Positions 1 to 7,355 are shown, counted from the first letter of the stretch. The stretch: DNA of 8,847 nucleotides from Firmicutes bacterium ZCTH02-B6 (GCA_002159155.1 LZRQ01000145.1:1-8847); one strand, 5' to 3'. Numbers and translations: made by a program. Notes: generated from the letters alone by a model not told the origin.

Positions 1-1370
1 GCCACACCCTGCTGGGCGCCCTCCAGCGCGGCTACAGCGCTCATCAAGCGAGCATAGACGGCCGTGACATCCGCCTGAACGGACTGCTCGACTTGCTCCA
101 GCTGCAAAGCGGCGAGCTCGGCTTGGAGAACGGCCTGGGCGATCCGGGCCTTCGTCTCGCCCCCGTCCGCCAGCGGCCAACGCATCTCGATCGCCACCGT
201 CCAGTTGGGCGCTTCGCCGGATGGAAGGGCTGACCCGTCATCCCGGAAGCTGCGGCTCGTGGTGGCGCTGCCGCCCATGTAACCATGGCGGTCGATCCCG
301 AAGGACAGCTCCGCGTCGGTCCAGCGGTAACGGGCAGCCAGCTGCAGGCCGGGCTTCGCCTGCTCCACCGCAATGGTCTGAGCCGCGCGGGCCTGCTCAA
401 GGTCCCTGCGCGCCTTTTGCACATCGCCTCGGTCGGCAGCCGAGGCGAGGGCCTCCTCGAGGTCCGGCCATACGGCCGGAATAGCGGTTTCAACCACTGT
501 GAGCTCCGTGCTCAAGGGGTAGCCCAAACTCTTGTTGAGCCCCATCCGAGCCGCCGCCAGCTCCCCTTCGGCCCGGATGAGCTCCGCCTGGGCGCCGAAG
601 CGCTCAGCTTCCGCCTGAAGCCGATCCGCCTCGGTCGCTGTGCCCGCGGCCACTTGCGCCGCCCGCTCCTCAACCCGCGCCTCGGCCTCCCGGTACGCCG
701 CCATGGCGACCCGCCGCGCGGCCTCTGCCCGAAGGACGCCGTAATACGCTTCCAGGCTCTGGACGATAACGCCGCCCAGCGTGTTCTCGAAATCGTCCAG
801 CGCTTGTTCTCCCTCGGCGCCTGCCAAGGCGGCCAACGCCTGCTGCAGCGCCGACCGCCACAAGGACGCCCGGAAGTTGAGGGAGGCGCGGTAACCGCTG
901 GCGGTGATCTCGTCACTGGCATTAGGCGAGTTTTTCATCTGTTCCAACTGCTCGGCCACTCCGGCAGGAGGCGTGCTCCCGTCTCGCCACAAGCGGTAAG
1001 GACCGCCCTCTACGGACAACGACGGCCGCAGCGAGGCGCGGGTCTCCTCTGCCCGGGCTTGTCCCAGCAAATACTGGAGCTGTGCAGCCCGCACACCCAG
1101 ATGGTGCGTTAGGGCCCGCTCCACCACCCGCACCGCGTCGTAGACGATCAGGGCGTGCTCGTCGTGGGCAACACTTGTTGACTGGGCCGCCGCGACCCCG
1201 GGGAAATGAAGCGCCAGCCCGAGGAGGGCTGGCAACCAAATGGCAGCAACACGCCGGGCAACGCGTAGCCGCCAGGCCCAGGGCATCCCGGCGGCTGCAA
1301 AGCGTCTGGCGGAGCCCAGCAGCGCAGCCACGGGGCCTGAGCGGTATCTTTTGGCAGCCTGCGTCCTCAT
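1..1370 (-). CDS. TolC-family outer membrane efflux protein, full type (3' end outside window)
   Basis: Predicted outer-membrane channel component of the efflux system encoded upstream. The frame is open from the ATG at 1370 to the left edge (456 codons), so only the C-terminus is missing. I read two OEP (TolC) repeats. Repeat 1 has a helix at about 75-112, a beta segment at about 113-175 (LRPSLSVEGG to SLNFRASLW) and helices to about 283, with a tip near AAGTATEADRL. Repeat 2 starts near 300, with its beta segment at about 338-402 ending in the typical WTVAIEMRWPLADGG. The two beta segments are what a TolC barrel needs. The ATG overlaps the preceding gene's stop (ATGA), suggesting translational coupling; GGGAG lies 11 nt upstream. 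An in-frame ATG at 1286 would give a cleaner signal peptide (hydrophobic stretch about 41-56, AAA-QS cleavage near 62), so the N-terminus is uncertain. The family is clear; the substrate is unknown. Confidence 0.85.
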   Translation of the reverse strand, partial: MRTQAAKRYRSGPVAALLGSARRFAAAGMPWAWRLRVARRVAAIWLPALLGLALHFPGVAAAQSTSVAHDEHALIVYDAVRVVERALTHHLGVRAAQLQYLLGQARAEETRASLRPSLSVEGGPYRLWRDGSTPPAGVAEQLEQMKNSPNASDEITASGYRASLNFRASLWRSALQQALAALAGAEGEQALDDFENTLGGVIVQSLEAYYGVLRAEAARRVAMAAYREAEARVEERAAQVAAGTATEADRLQAEAERFGAQAELIRAEGELAAARMGLNKSLGYPLSTELTVVETAIPAVWPDLEEALASAADRGDVQKARRDLEQARAAQTIAVEQAKPGLQLAARYRWTDAELSFGIDRHGYMGGSATTSRSFRDDGSALPSGEAPNWTVAIEMRWPLADGGETKARIAQAVLQAELAALQLEQVEQSVQADVTAVYARLMSAVAALEGAQQGV

Positions 1371-2488
1371 CGCTTGTCCAGCTCCCGGGCGATGGCCTGG
1401 AAGAAGTCGGCCCGGGCCACGTTGTAGTCAAAGACCGCGTGTATGGCGGCACTGCGAGCCTCGGTGAGCCCCGTCTGAGCCTGGAGCACCTCTAGGTCGG
1501 TGGCCATGCGGGCCTCATACAACGCCTGCACCACCCGCCAGTTTTCCTCCATCTCCCGCAACCGCTGCTCCGTTACCGAGATGCGGCGATAGGCGTCCTG
1601 CAGGGCGTTGTAGGCGCGCTGAATATCCAGGGCGATTCCTTGCTCCGCCTGGCGCAGCTGCAGCCTGGCCTGTTCCAGGCGGATGGCCGCCTGCATGCGG
1701 GTGAGCTCGGGCGTATAGTCGTTGGTCGCCAGTTCCAGCTCCTTCTCAGCCAACTCTACGGCCAGTCGCACCTGGGCCAGCTCCAGGCGGTTGCGCAACC
1801 CCTCGGCGATGGCCTGCTCCAGCGGGATGGACACCGGCTCGTAGGTGAGGACCTCCTCATCAAGCTCGAGGACGACCGCAGGGTCAAGCCCGACCGCCTG
1901 CCGGAAGCGGGCCAGGACGAGGGCAAGATTGTCCGCCAGCTGGGCCCGGTCTGCCTCCGTTTGCATCAACGACGTCTTGGCCCTAAGCACGTCGATCTGC
2001 GTGGCGACGCCAGTGCGCAGCCGGTTTTCCGCCACGGTCAGCTGTCGCCGGGCGGCCTCCAGGGCATCGTCCATGACGGCGAGAAGATTTTGCAGGCGCA
2101 GGACGTCATAGTAGGCGCCTTCCACGGCAAAGGCGACCCGCTGCTGGGCCAGGGCCAGGCTGCGCTCGGCCAGCGCCAGCCCGGACTCCGCCTGCTGGAG
2201 CACCGTCGGCGACGGGCTAATGAGGCTCATGGCCTGCGCCTGGGCCAGCCCCACCCGCGCCGCTTCAACCTCTTGCCGGGCGAGCGCCAGCTCCACGTTG
2301 TTGGCCAAGGCCAGAGTCACGGCCTGCATGAGGTTAAGACGGACTACCGCGGCCTGCTCGCCGCGGGCCTCGCCCAATGCGGCCGCTGTCCCCGCCGGCT
2401 GGGCCGCAACCGGCAGCGTGACTGCACCGACAACCAGCGCCAGCACCGTGCCTATGACGATGCCCCAAATCTTCCGCGTGCCCTGCAT
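1367..2488 (-). CDS. Short TolC-family protein lacking the beta-barrel segments
   Basis: A 373-residue exported protein built from two TolC-like helical repeats. The start is the ATG at 2488, not the upstream ATG at 2515, because GGGAGGT lies 6 nt before it and a clean signal peptide follows (hydrophobic 8-28, cleavage near VAA-QP at 29-30). Repeat 1 spans about 50-202 and repeat 2 about 220-370. Both carry the helix-turn-helix tip pattern seen in TolC: TGVATQIDVLRA at 159-170 and ARMATDLEVLQA at 327-338. At the two places where TolC normally inserts two membrane strands, only short turns occur: about 87-97 (SPSP) and 255-263 (NDYTP). The chain should therefore form helical hairpins without an outer-membrane barrel. 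That explains the short length compared with usual TolC proteins (about 420-490). It lies 113 nt after the pump gene and overlaps the next TolC gene by 4 nt. It may be a periplasmic extension or accessory ring for the pump; this role is inference. Confidence 0.85.
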   Translation of the reverse strand: MQGTRKIWGIVIGTVLALVVGAVTLPVAAQPAGTAAALGEARGEQAAVVRLNLMQAVTLALANNVELALARQEVEAARVGLAQAQAMSLISPSPTVLQQAESGLALAERSLALAQQRVAFAVEGAYYDVLRLQNLLAVMDDALEAARRQLTVAENRLRTGVATQIDVLRAKTSLMQTEADRAQLADNLALVLARFRQAVGLDPAVVLELDEEVLTYEPVSIPLEQAIAEGLRNRLELAQVRLAVELAEKELELATNDYTPELTRMQAAIRLEQARLQLRQAEQGIALDIQRAYNALQDAYRRISVTEQRLREMEENWRVVQALYEARMATDLEVLQAQTGLTEARSAAIHAVFDYNVARADFFQAIARELDKR

Positions 2489-2503
2489 CGCCCTACCTCC
2501 CAT

Positions 2504-2521
2504 CCATAGAGCCATCTATGG
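2504..2521 (-). promoter_or_regulatory. Hairpin directly before the short TolC gene's ribosome site
   Basis: CCATAGA-TGGC-TCTATGG on the minus strand is a perfect 7-bp stem with a 4-nt loop. It ends 2 nt before the ribosome site GGGAGGT (2501-2495), so it could shape ribosome access or protect the downstream message after processing of the operon transcript. There is no T-run, so it is not a terminator. Confidence 0.5.
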
Positions 2522-2527
2522 TTCCAT

Positions 2528-2569
2528 CCACCGTGTCCCAACCACCGTGTCCGATCCATCGTGCCCCTG
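2528..2569. repeat. Three tandem 14-bp repeats between pump and TolC genes
   Basis: Units begin at 2528, 2542 and 2556. The first two share an identical 11-bp core CCACCGTGTCC, the third reads CCATCGTGCCC (two changes). They lie in the 113-bp gap between the pump stop and the short TolC gene, outside any coding frame I accept. They could be protein-binding sites for internal control of the TolC genes, or a small replication-slippage product. Confidence 0.7.
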
Positions 2570-2601
2570 TCTGCGCGGCGCGTCCCGGCCCAGGACCTTC
2601 T

Positions 2602-5600
2602 TTAGCGCACAAAGTCGGGCGCCTCGCCTGGTTCCAAGGTTTGACCCGCTTCTACCGCTGCGCCGGAATTTGCAGCTTCGCGCGGAACCCTCGCTTCGCC
2701 GCCCCGGCGCCGGGCAAAAATTCGCACGAGCCACTGCCCGGCGTCGTCAAAAAGGCTATAGGCCACCGGCACAAAGCCCAAGGTGAGCAGGGTCGACACA
2801 GACAAACCGCTGATGATGACGATGGCGATGGGGGCCTGCAGCTCCGAACCCTCGCCCCGCCCCAAGGCCAGCGGGATCATGCCCAGCACCGTCGTCAGCG
2901 TGGTCATGGCGACCGGCCTCAGACGGGTCGGGCAGCCGGCCACCAAGGCCGACAACCTGTCCATCCCGGCACGCCGCAGCTGGTTGACGTAATCGATCAT
3001 GACGATGCCGTTATTGACAGCGATACCGGCCAGCATGATGACACCGATCAGCGCAGGCACGCTCAAGGGCCGGCCTGTGATGTACAAGGCCCACAACACC
3101 CCGGCGAAGCCCAGCGGCACGGTGAACATGATCACCAGCGGGTGCATCAACGACTCAAACTGTGCGGCCATGATCATGTAGATGAGCGCGACGGACAGCA
3201 CCAGTGCGAAGCTGAGACTGCCAAAAGCTTCCTCCATCTCCGCGGTGTCGCCGCCAAACGCCCACGTCACGTGCGCCGGTAGGCTCATCGCCTCCAGTGC
3301 GGCGCTGATGTCTTGCGTCACGCTGTCGAGATCCCGCCCGCTCAAATGGGCGTAGACAAAGACGACCCGCGATTGATCCTCCCGGTCGATGGCCACCGGA
3401 CCGATCCCTTCCACCAGGCGTGCCACCTCATGCAGCGGTACGTTGAACCCGAGAGGCGTCGGGATGAGCAGCCGCTCCAGCGAGACCAAGTCACTCCGCC
3501 ACTCGCGTGCGAGCTGCACCCGGACGTCGATCTCCGTGCCCGTCCCGCCGGGACGATACCGGGTTGCCACGGCTCCGTCCACCGCGGTGCGCAAGGCGGA
3601 CGCGATCTGGCCCACCGTTAGGCCGTAGCGGGACGCCCTCTCCCGGTCGACGATCACTTGTATCTCGGGGCGGCCTTCTCGGGTGGAAACCTCGATGTCC
3701 CGCGTGCCGGGCACCGCCGCCACCCGGTCAGCGACGGCCTCAGCGATGTCCCGCAGCTCATCCGGATCGTCGCCCATAATCTTAAGCACGACCGGCGCCC
3801 CGCCGGCCTCCCCGGTGCCTGTATACGGGTTTTGCATCGCGACCCGGACTTCCGCCTCGGGGAACCTAGCGCCAAACGCACGCAGCTGCTCGACAACGTC
3901 CTCGGTGCTGCGGCGCCGGGCTGCCTTTTCTACGAGGCCGATATGCATCACACCTGTCTCGTTGCCGCTGCCGTCGCGGCTACCGACGGACGAAAAGACC
4001 GTTTCCACCTCGGGGATAGCCGCAGCAAAATCCTCGATCTGCCGCACGACAGCCTCGGTGTCTTGCCGAACCGTGCCATAGGGCATGCGAACCCGCACCG
4101 CGATTTCACCGGTGTCCGTCACGGGTAGGAATTCTTGGCCCAGCGACGAGTAGATCGCGACCGCGGAGGCCAACAGTCCCCCGACTACCGCCACCGCCAC
4201 CCACCGGCGGTGCAAGATCCAGCGCAGGAAATTGGCGTAGCCGTCCCGAGCCCAGTCCATGAGGCCACGGCGGCCGGTCCGGTCAGGGCGGCCCGGCACG
4301 TCATCGCCGGCGCCATCCGGGACCTTCATGCGCACCCGGGCGGCAACCATCGGCACAAAGGTCACCGCCACCACCCAGGACATGAGCAGGGCGAACGCGA
4401 CCGCGTACGACAAATCCCGGAATAGCTCGGCCGCGATGCCGCCGACGAACACGATGGGCAAAAACACGGCCACCGTCGTCAGCGTCGAGGCGCCGAGGGC
4501 CAGACCCACCTCGTTGGCACCGATGATGGCCGCTTCCTCCGGGGTGTTGCCCAGCTGGCGATGGCGAAAGATGTTTTCCAGCGACACGATGGCGTTGTCC
4601 ACCAGCATGCCGACGCCGAGGGCAAGGCCGCCCAGGGAAAACATGTTGAGCGAGACGTCCATCATGTAGAGGATAAACAGGGCAGCCATGGCGGCCACCG
4701 GGATGGAGCTGCCGATGATGAAGGTCGGGCCCCATGCCCGCAAAAACAGCCACAGCACCGCCATAGCGATGACGGCACCCTGCACGGCGTTCTCAAAGAC
4801 AGAGCGGATGGCCAAGCGGATAAACTGCGCCTCGTCCCAGACCACCTGCAAGGTCACGCCGCCGAACTCCGCCCGCAGCCGCTCGAGCTCTTCGAGGATC
4901 CGGTTGGAGACGATGACGGTGTTTGCCTTGGCTTCCCGCTGGATGGTCACCGCGACGCTGGGCTGGCCGTTGAGGCGGGACGTCATCAATTGCTCGCTGT
5001 AGCCGTCCACCACCTCGGCCACATCGCGCACCCGCACGACGCCTCCGGGGCCGGCGTAAATGACCGTGTCGCGAATTTGTTCGAGGTCGGCGAAATCGCC
5101 CACCGTGCGCACATTGAGCTCGCGCCCTTGGGCAGTAATCCGGCCGACAGGAAGGGTCAGGTTACCGGCCGCCAAAGCCTGGCGCACGGTGTCAATCGAG
5201 AGCCCCCAAGCGTCCAGCCGGGCCTGGTCGACCTCCACCCGGATCTGTCGCTCCATGCCGCCCATAACGTTGACCTGGGCGACGCCTTCGATGCGCTCGA
5301 GGCGGTTTTTAATGTTATCCTCCACAAACTGCTTCAGGCTCGCCAAGTCCTCCATGCCGCCAACGTTAAACTGGAACATGGCCTGCATGGACGGGTCAAA
5401 GCGGAATACTTGCGGCTGGCCAACGCCGTCAGGGAGGAAGTCGCGGATGAGATCGAGCCGCTCCCGCATCTCCAGGGCTGCAAAGTCCATGTCGGTGCCC
5501 CAGTTAAACTGCACGACCACCTGCGACGAGCCCGGCGACGAGGTGGAGCGGATGCGGCGCACGTTGGCCACTGTGGCCATCGCCTCTTCGATAGGCCTGG

Positions 5601-5790
5601 TGACCAGCGTCTCGATTTCCTGCGGGCCGACGTTCTCGTAGCTGGTGATGACGACCGCAGCGGGGAAATTGAGGTCCGGCAGCAACGCGAGCGGCATGCG
5701 CGTCAGGGCCACGCCGCCCAGGACGAGCATGGCGAGGATAATCATTAGGCTGGCGATGGGGCGCCTAACGGATAGAGCAGGGATGGACAC
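2602..5790 (-). CDS. RND-family (HAE/AcrB-type) efflux permease
   Basis: Inner-membrane proton-driven exporter, 1062 residues, the usual RND length. It starts with GTG at 5790, one nt after the adaptor stop, behind AGGAGG about 9 nt upstream. Layout: TM1 about 11-30; first periplasmic porter/docking region about 35-325; TM2-TM6 about 335-485; cytoplasmic linker about 486-520; TM7 about 530-550; second periplasmic region about 555-855; TM8-TM12 about 860-1020; a short charged, Pro/Glu-containing tail. TM4 carries GMLVDNAIVSLEN with Asp398 in the proton-relay position and Asn399 where AcrB has a second Asp. TM10 has AGIAVNNGIVMIDY: the AcrB Lys940 position is Asn926. Arg958 in TRLRP matches AcrB Arg971. 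This variant relay occurs in many HAE pumps of Bacillota and related groups. Lack of CusA-like metal motifs favours organic substrates (drugs, lipids, solvents), but the substrate cannot be read from sequence. Confidence 0.95.
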   Translation of the reverse strand: MSIPALSVRRPIASLMIILAMLVLGGVALTRMPLALLPDLNFPAAVVITSYENVGPQEIETLVTRPIEEAMATVANVRRIRSTSSPGSSQVVVQFNWGTDMDFAALEMRERLDLIRDFLPDGVGQPQVFRFDPSMQAMFQFNVGGMEDLASLKQFVEDNIKNRLERIEGVAQVNVMGGMERQIRVEVDQARLDAWGLSIDTVRQALAAGNLTLPVGRITAQGRELNVRTVGDFADLEQIRDTVIYAGPGGVVRVRDVAEVVDGYSEQLMTSRLNGQPSVAVTIQREAKANTVIVSNRILEELERLRAEFGGVTLQVVWDEAQFIRLAIRSVFENAVQGAVIAMAVLWLFLRAWGPTFIIGSSIPVAAMAALFILYMMDVSLNMFSLGGLALGVGMLVDNAIVSLENIFRHRQLGNTPEEAAIIGANEVGLALGASTLTTVAVFLPIVFVGGIAAELFRDLSYAVAFALLMSWVVAVTFVPMVAARVRMKVPDGAGDDVPGRPDRTGRRGLMDWARDGYANFLRWILHRRWVAVAVVGGLLASAVAIYSSLGQEFLPVTDTGEIAVRVRMPYGTVRQDTEAVVRQIEDFAAAIPEVETVFSSVGSRDGSGNETGVMHIGLVEKAARRRSTEDVVEQLRAFGARFPEAEVRVAMQNPYTGTGEAGGAPVVLKIMGDDPDELRDIAEAVADRVAAVPGTRDIEVSTREGRPEIQVIVDRERASRYGLTVGQIASALRTAVDGAVATRYRPGGTGTEIDVRVQLAREWRSDLVSLERLLIPTPLGFNVPLHEVARLVEGIGPVAIDREDQSRVVFVYAHLSGRDLDSVTQDISAALEAMSLPAHVTWAFGGDTAEMEEAFGSLSFALVLSVALIYMIMAAQFESLMHPLVIMFTVPLGFAGVLWALYITGRPLSVPALIGVIMLAGIAVNNGIVMIDYVNQLRRAGMDRLSALVAGCPTRLRPVAMTTLTTVLGMIPLALGRGEGSELQAPIAIVIISGLSVSTLLTLGFVPVAYSLFDDAGQWLVRIFARRRGGEARVPREAANSGAAVEAGQTLEPGEAPDFVR

Positions 5791-5791
5791 G

Positions 5792-7165
5792 TTACCGCTC
5801 CTCCTGGATCACGCGGATCCTGACGCCGTCCCGCAGAAACATTCCCGGCTCAGGCACCGCGACGAGCGCGCCGGGAGACAGGCCGCCGGTGACCGCCACC
5901 CGATCACCCGTCTCAAGGCCGACGGTGACGGGCACCTCCCGCACGATGAGCTCGGCGCCGCTCTCCTCGATCACGTAGACGACCTGCCGCCCGCTGCGGG
6001 TAAACACCGCCGCCTTGGGGACAACCGGCGCGACGACTCGCTCCACTTCCGCCTCCACCCGCGCCACCATGCCGGGCTTGAGCCAATGCTCGGGGTTCTC
6101 CACCGTGAAGCGCACCGGGAAGGCGCGACTCGTGCGGTCGGCCACGGGCGAGACCGCTGCAATGGTGCCCATGAGCTCCGCACCGCCGAGCGCATCCACC
6201 CGGACGCGCACCGTCTGCCCGACGGCCAAGCCGTTGACGTCCCGCTCGCTGAAACCGGCTTCGATCAGGACGCGATCGATGTCCACCAAGGATGCCACCG
6301 GGCTGCCCGCCCCTACGAGACTGCCGACCACCGGTGGTCGGCTGGCCAACAGTCCAGCAAACGGCGCCCGCACGGTGGCATCCGCCAGCTGCTGCTCGGC
6401 GAGCTCCACGGCCACCCGAGCCTGCTGCACCTGGGCCTCGGCCATCTGGATGTCCTCCCGGGTGGCGCCCCGCTCCATGAGAATGAGGCGCTGCCGGGCC
6501 GACTCGAGCTGCAGGCGCGCGACCTCGTGCTCAGTGCGGACCGCTTGGATGGCGTCTTCCGAGATAATGCCCTGTTGGTAAAGGGACTCATACCGCGCCA
6601 ACGTTTCGGCGACTCGCTCAAAGGAAGCCTCGGCCTGGGCCACCGCCGCCCGGACCTGGGCCAACTCCTCCTCGGCGGCTCCCGCCAAAAGGCGCGCCAG
6701 GCTCGCCTCGGCCGCCACCAAGGCCGCCCGCCGCTGCTCTAGGCTCAGGCGAAGCTCGGTGTCATCCAACTGCACCACCGGCTGGCCCGCTTCGACGCGG
6801 GCACCCATGTCTCCCGCGACCCAGCGGACGGTCCCCGGCACCTTGGCCACCAGCGTCACTTCCTGACTGGCCGCCACGGTGCCGGTCACCAGCACGGTCC
6901 GGCCCAGCGTCTCCTCGGCGATCGTGACCGCGCGCACGGTCACAATCCCGGACGCGCCGGCGGGCGTGCCTTGGCTGGACGATTCGCCACTATCCGTCGC
7001 CGTCCCGATACCGGCGCTAATGCTCCCGGAGCCCGAAACACCGGCCCCCGCGGGCCCCGTCGCGGCCGGCTGCCCGGTGGCGCCCTGTTGGCCAAACCAC
7101 CAGCCGGCGGCGCCGGCGACCAAGATGAGGATAGGCACAACGATATACGTCAGGCGGGCGCGCAC
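5792..7165 (-). CDS. RND efflux periplasmic adaptor (HlyD/AcrA family)
   Basis: Membrane-fusion protein of 457 residues bridging the RND pump and a TolC channel. I chose the GTG at 7165 because GGAGGG sits 7 nt upstream and a membrane anchor follows directly (residues 7-24); an ATG at 7315 only adds an N-terminus with no ribosome site. Order of domains: anchor; Gly/Ala/Ser/Thr-rich flexible linker about 25-73; first lipoyl half about 98-135 (VPGTVRWVAGDMGARVEAGQ); alpha-helical hairpin about 136-262; second lipoyl half about 263-297 (ATVRAPFAGLL); beta-barrel about 298-372; membrane-proximal domain about 378-457. The hairpin tip reads RYESLYQQGIIS, an exact R-x3-L-x6-S match (Arg191, Leu195, Ser202), the known TolC-docking signature. 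There is no lipobox, so it is anchored by a helix rather than a lipid. First gene of the efflux operon, one nt before the pump gene. Confidence 0.94.
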   Translation of the reverse strand: MRARLTYIVVPILILVAGAAGWWFGQQGATGQPAATGPAGAGVSGSGSISAGIGTATDSGESSSQGTPAGASGIVTVRAVTIAEETLGRTVLVTGTVAASQEVTLVAKVPGTVRWVAGDMGARVEAGQPVVQLDDTELRLSLEQRRAALVAAEASLARLLAGAAEEELAQVRAAVAQAEASFERVAETLARYESLYQQGIISEDAIQAVRTEHEVARLQLESARQRLILMERGATREDIQMAEAQVQQARVAVELAEQQLADATVRAPFAGLLASRPPVVGSLVGAGSPVASLVDIDRVLIEAGFSERDVNGLAVGQTVRVRVDALGGAELMGTIAAVSPVADRTSRAFPVRFTVENPEHWLKPGMVARVEAEVERVVAPVVPKAAVFTRSGRQVVYVIEESGAELIVREVPVTVGLETGDRVAVTGGLSPGALVAVPEPGMFLRDGVRIRVIQEER

Positions 7166-7181
7166 GGCCGATCCCTCCGGG

Positions 7182-7222
7182 AAAAACACGCAGCGCTGAA
7201 GCCGAATTTCCCCAGCGCTGCG
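7182..7222 (-). promoter_or_regulatory. Terminator-like hairpin plus T-tract in the efflux operon leader
   Basis: On the minus strand CGCAGCGCTG (7222-7213) and CAGCGCTGCG (7198-7189) form a perfect 10-bp stem with a 14-nt loop, followed by TGTTTTT (7188-7182). The adaptor ribosome site GGAGGG (7178-7173) comes 3 nt later. This looks like an intrinsic terminator inside the 5' leader, so possible attenuation. Alternatively the two copies of the self-complementary CAGCGCTG, spaced 22 bp apart, may be a paired operator just downstream of the promoter. Confidence 0.5.
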
Positions 7223-7237
7223 GCAAGTACCTCTTCC

Positions 7238-7266
7238 ACGATACGATTGCTGCCAGCAGTAGTCAA
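7238..7266 (-). promoter_or_regulatory. Sigma-A/sigma-70-type promoter of the efflux operon
   Basis: On the minus strand the -35 box TTGACT (7266-7261, 5/6) is followed by a 17-bp spacer and the -10 box TATCGT (7243-7238, 4/6). Transcription would start near 7231, giving a leader of about 65 nt before the adaptor GTG. It is the best promoter in the window and precedes the first gene of the efflux operon. Confidence 0.6.
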
Positions 7267-7286
7267 GGCATGAAACTGAGAGGCAA

Positions 7287-7314
7287 TGGCGGCAAGAAAT
7301 GGCGAGCGCCGCCA
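7287..7314. promoter_or_regulatory. Inverted repeat upstream of the efflux promoter
   Basis: TGGCGGC (7287-7293) and GCCGCCA (7308-7314) form a 7+7 inverted repeat with a 14-bp spacer. It lies 20 bp upstream of the -35 box, where an activator could bind. It could equally be a chance GC-rich match. Confidence 0.3.
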
Positions 7315-7325
7315 AGGGTAACGGA

Positions 7326-7355
7326 CGGGGCCCGGGCGACTACGCCCGGGCCCCG
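7326..7355 (-). terminator. Perfect 13-bp hairpin with the CBS stop codon in its loop
   Basis: Arms 7326-7338 and 7343-7355 are exactly complementary (CGGGGCCCGGGCG) with a 4-nt loop that holds the CBS stop codon (7342-7340). All pairs are G-C. On the minus strand no T-run follows, so it does not look like a classic intrinsic terminator; it may act as a transcript end point, a Rho-assisted stop or a 3' stabilising structure. It separates the CBS gene from the efflux promoter. Confidence 0.55.

Noticed and set aside
285..1112. 275-codon open frame on the plus strand, and minus-strand frames at 44-493, 512-922 and 922-1452
   Set aside because: All are other-frame readings of the TolC gene running off the left edge, whose continuous frame from 1370 gives a convincing two-repeat TolC protein.
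2504..2541. Possible internal promoter (TTGGGA with ATAGAT) before the short TolC gene
   Set aside because: The -10 candidates match the consensus at only two or three positions at acceptable spacing.
4561..5748. 395-codon open frame on the plus strand
   Set aside because: It is fully antisense to the well-supported RND pump gene, and its composition (rich in His, Asp, Gly, Arg) is typical of an antisense shadow in GC-rich DNA. It shows no recognisable domain.
5645..6742. 365-codon open frame on the plus strand
   Set aside because: Antisense to the adaptor and the start of the pump gene; His/Arg/Asp/Leu-rich shadow without domain features.
7166..7315. 50-residue N-terminal extension of the adaptor from the ATG at 7315
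   Set aside because: It overlaps the promoter and leader hairpin, has no ribosome site, and places Cys-rich sequence before the membrane anchor; the GTG at 7165 has an ideal ribosome site.
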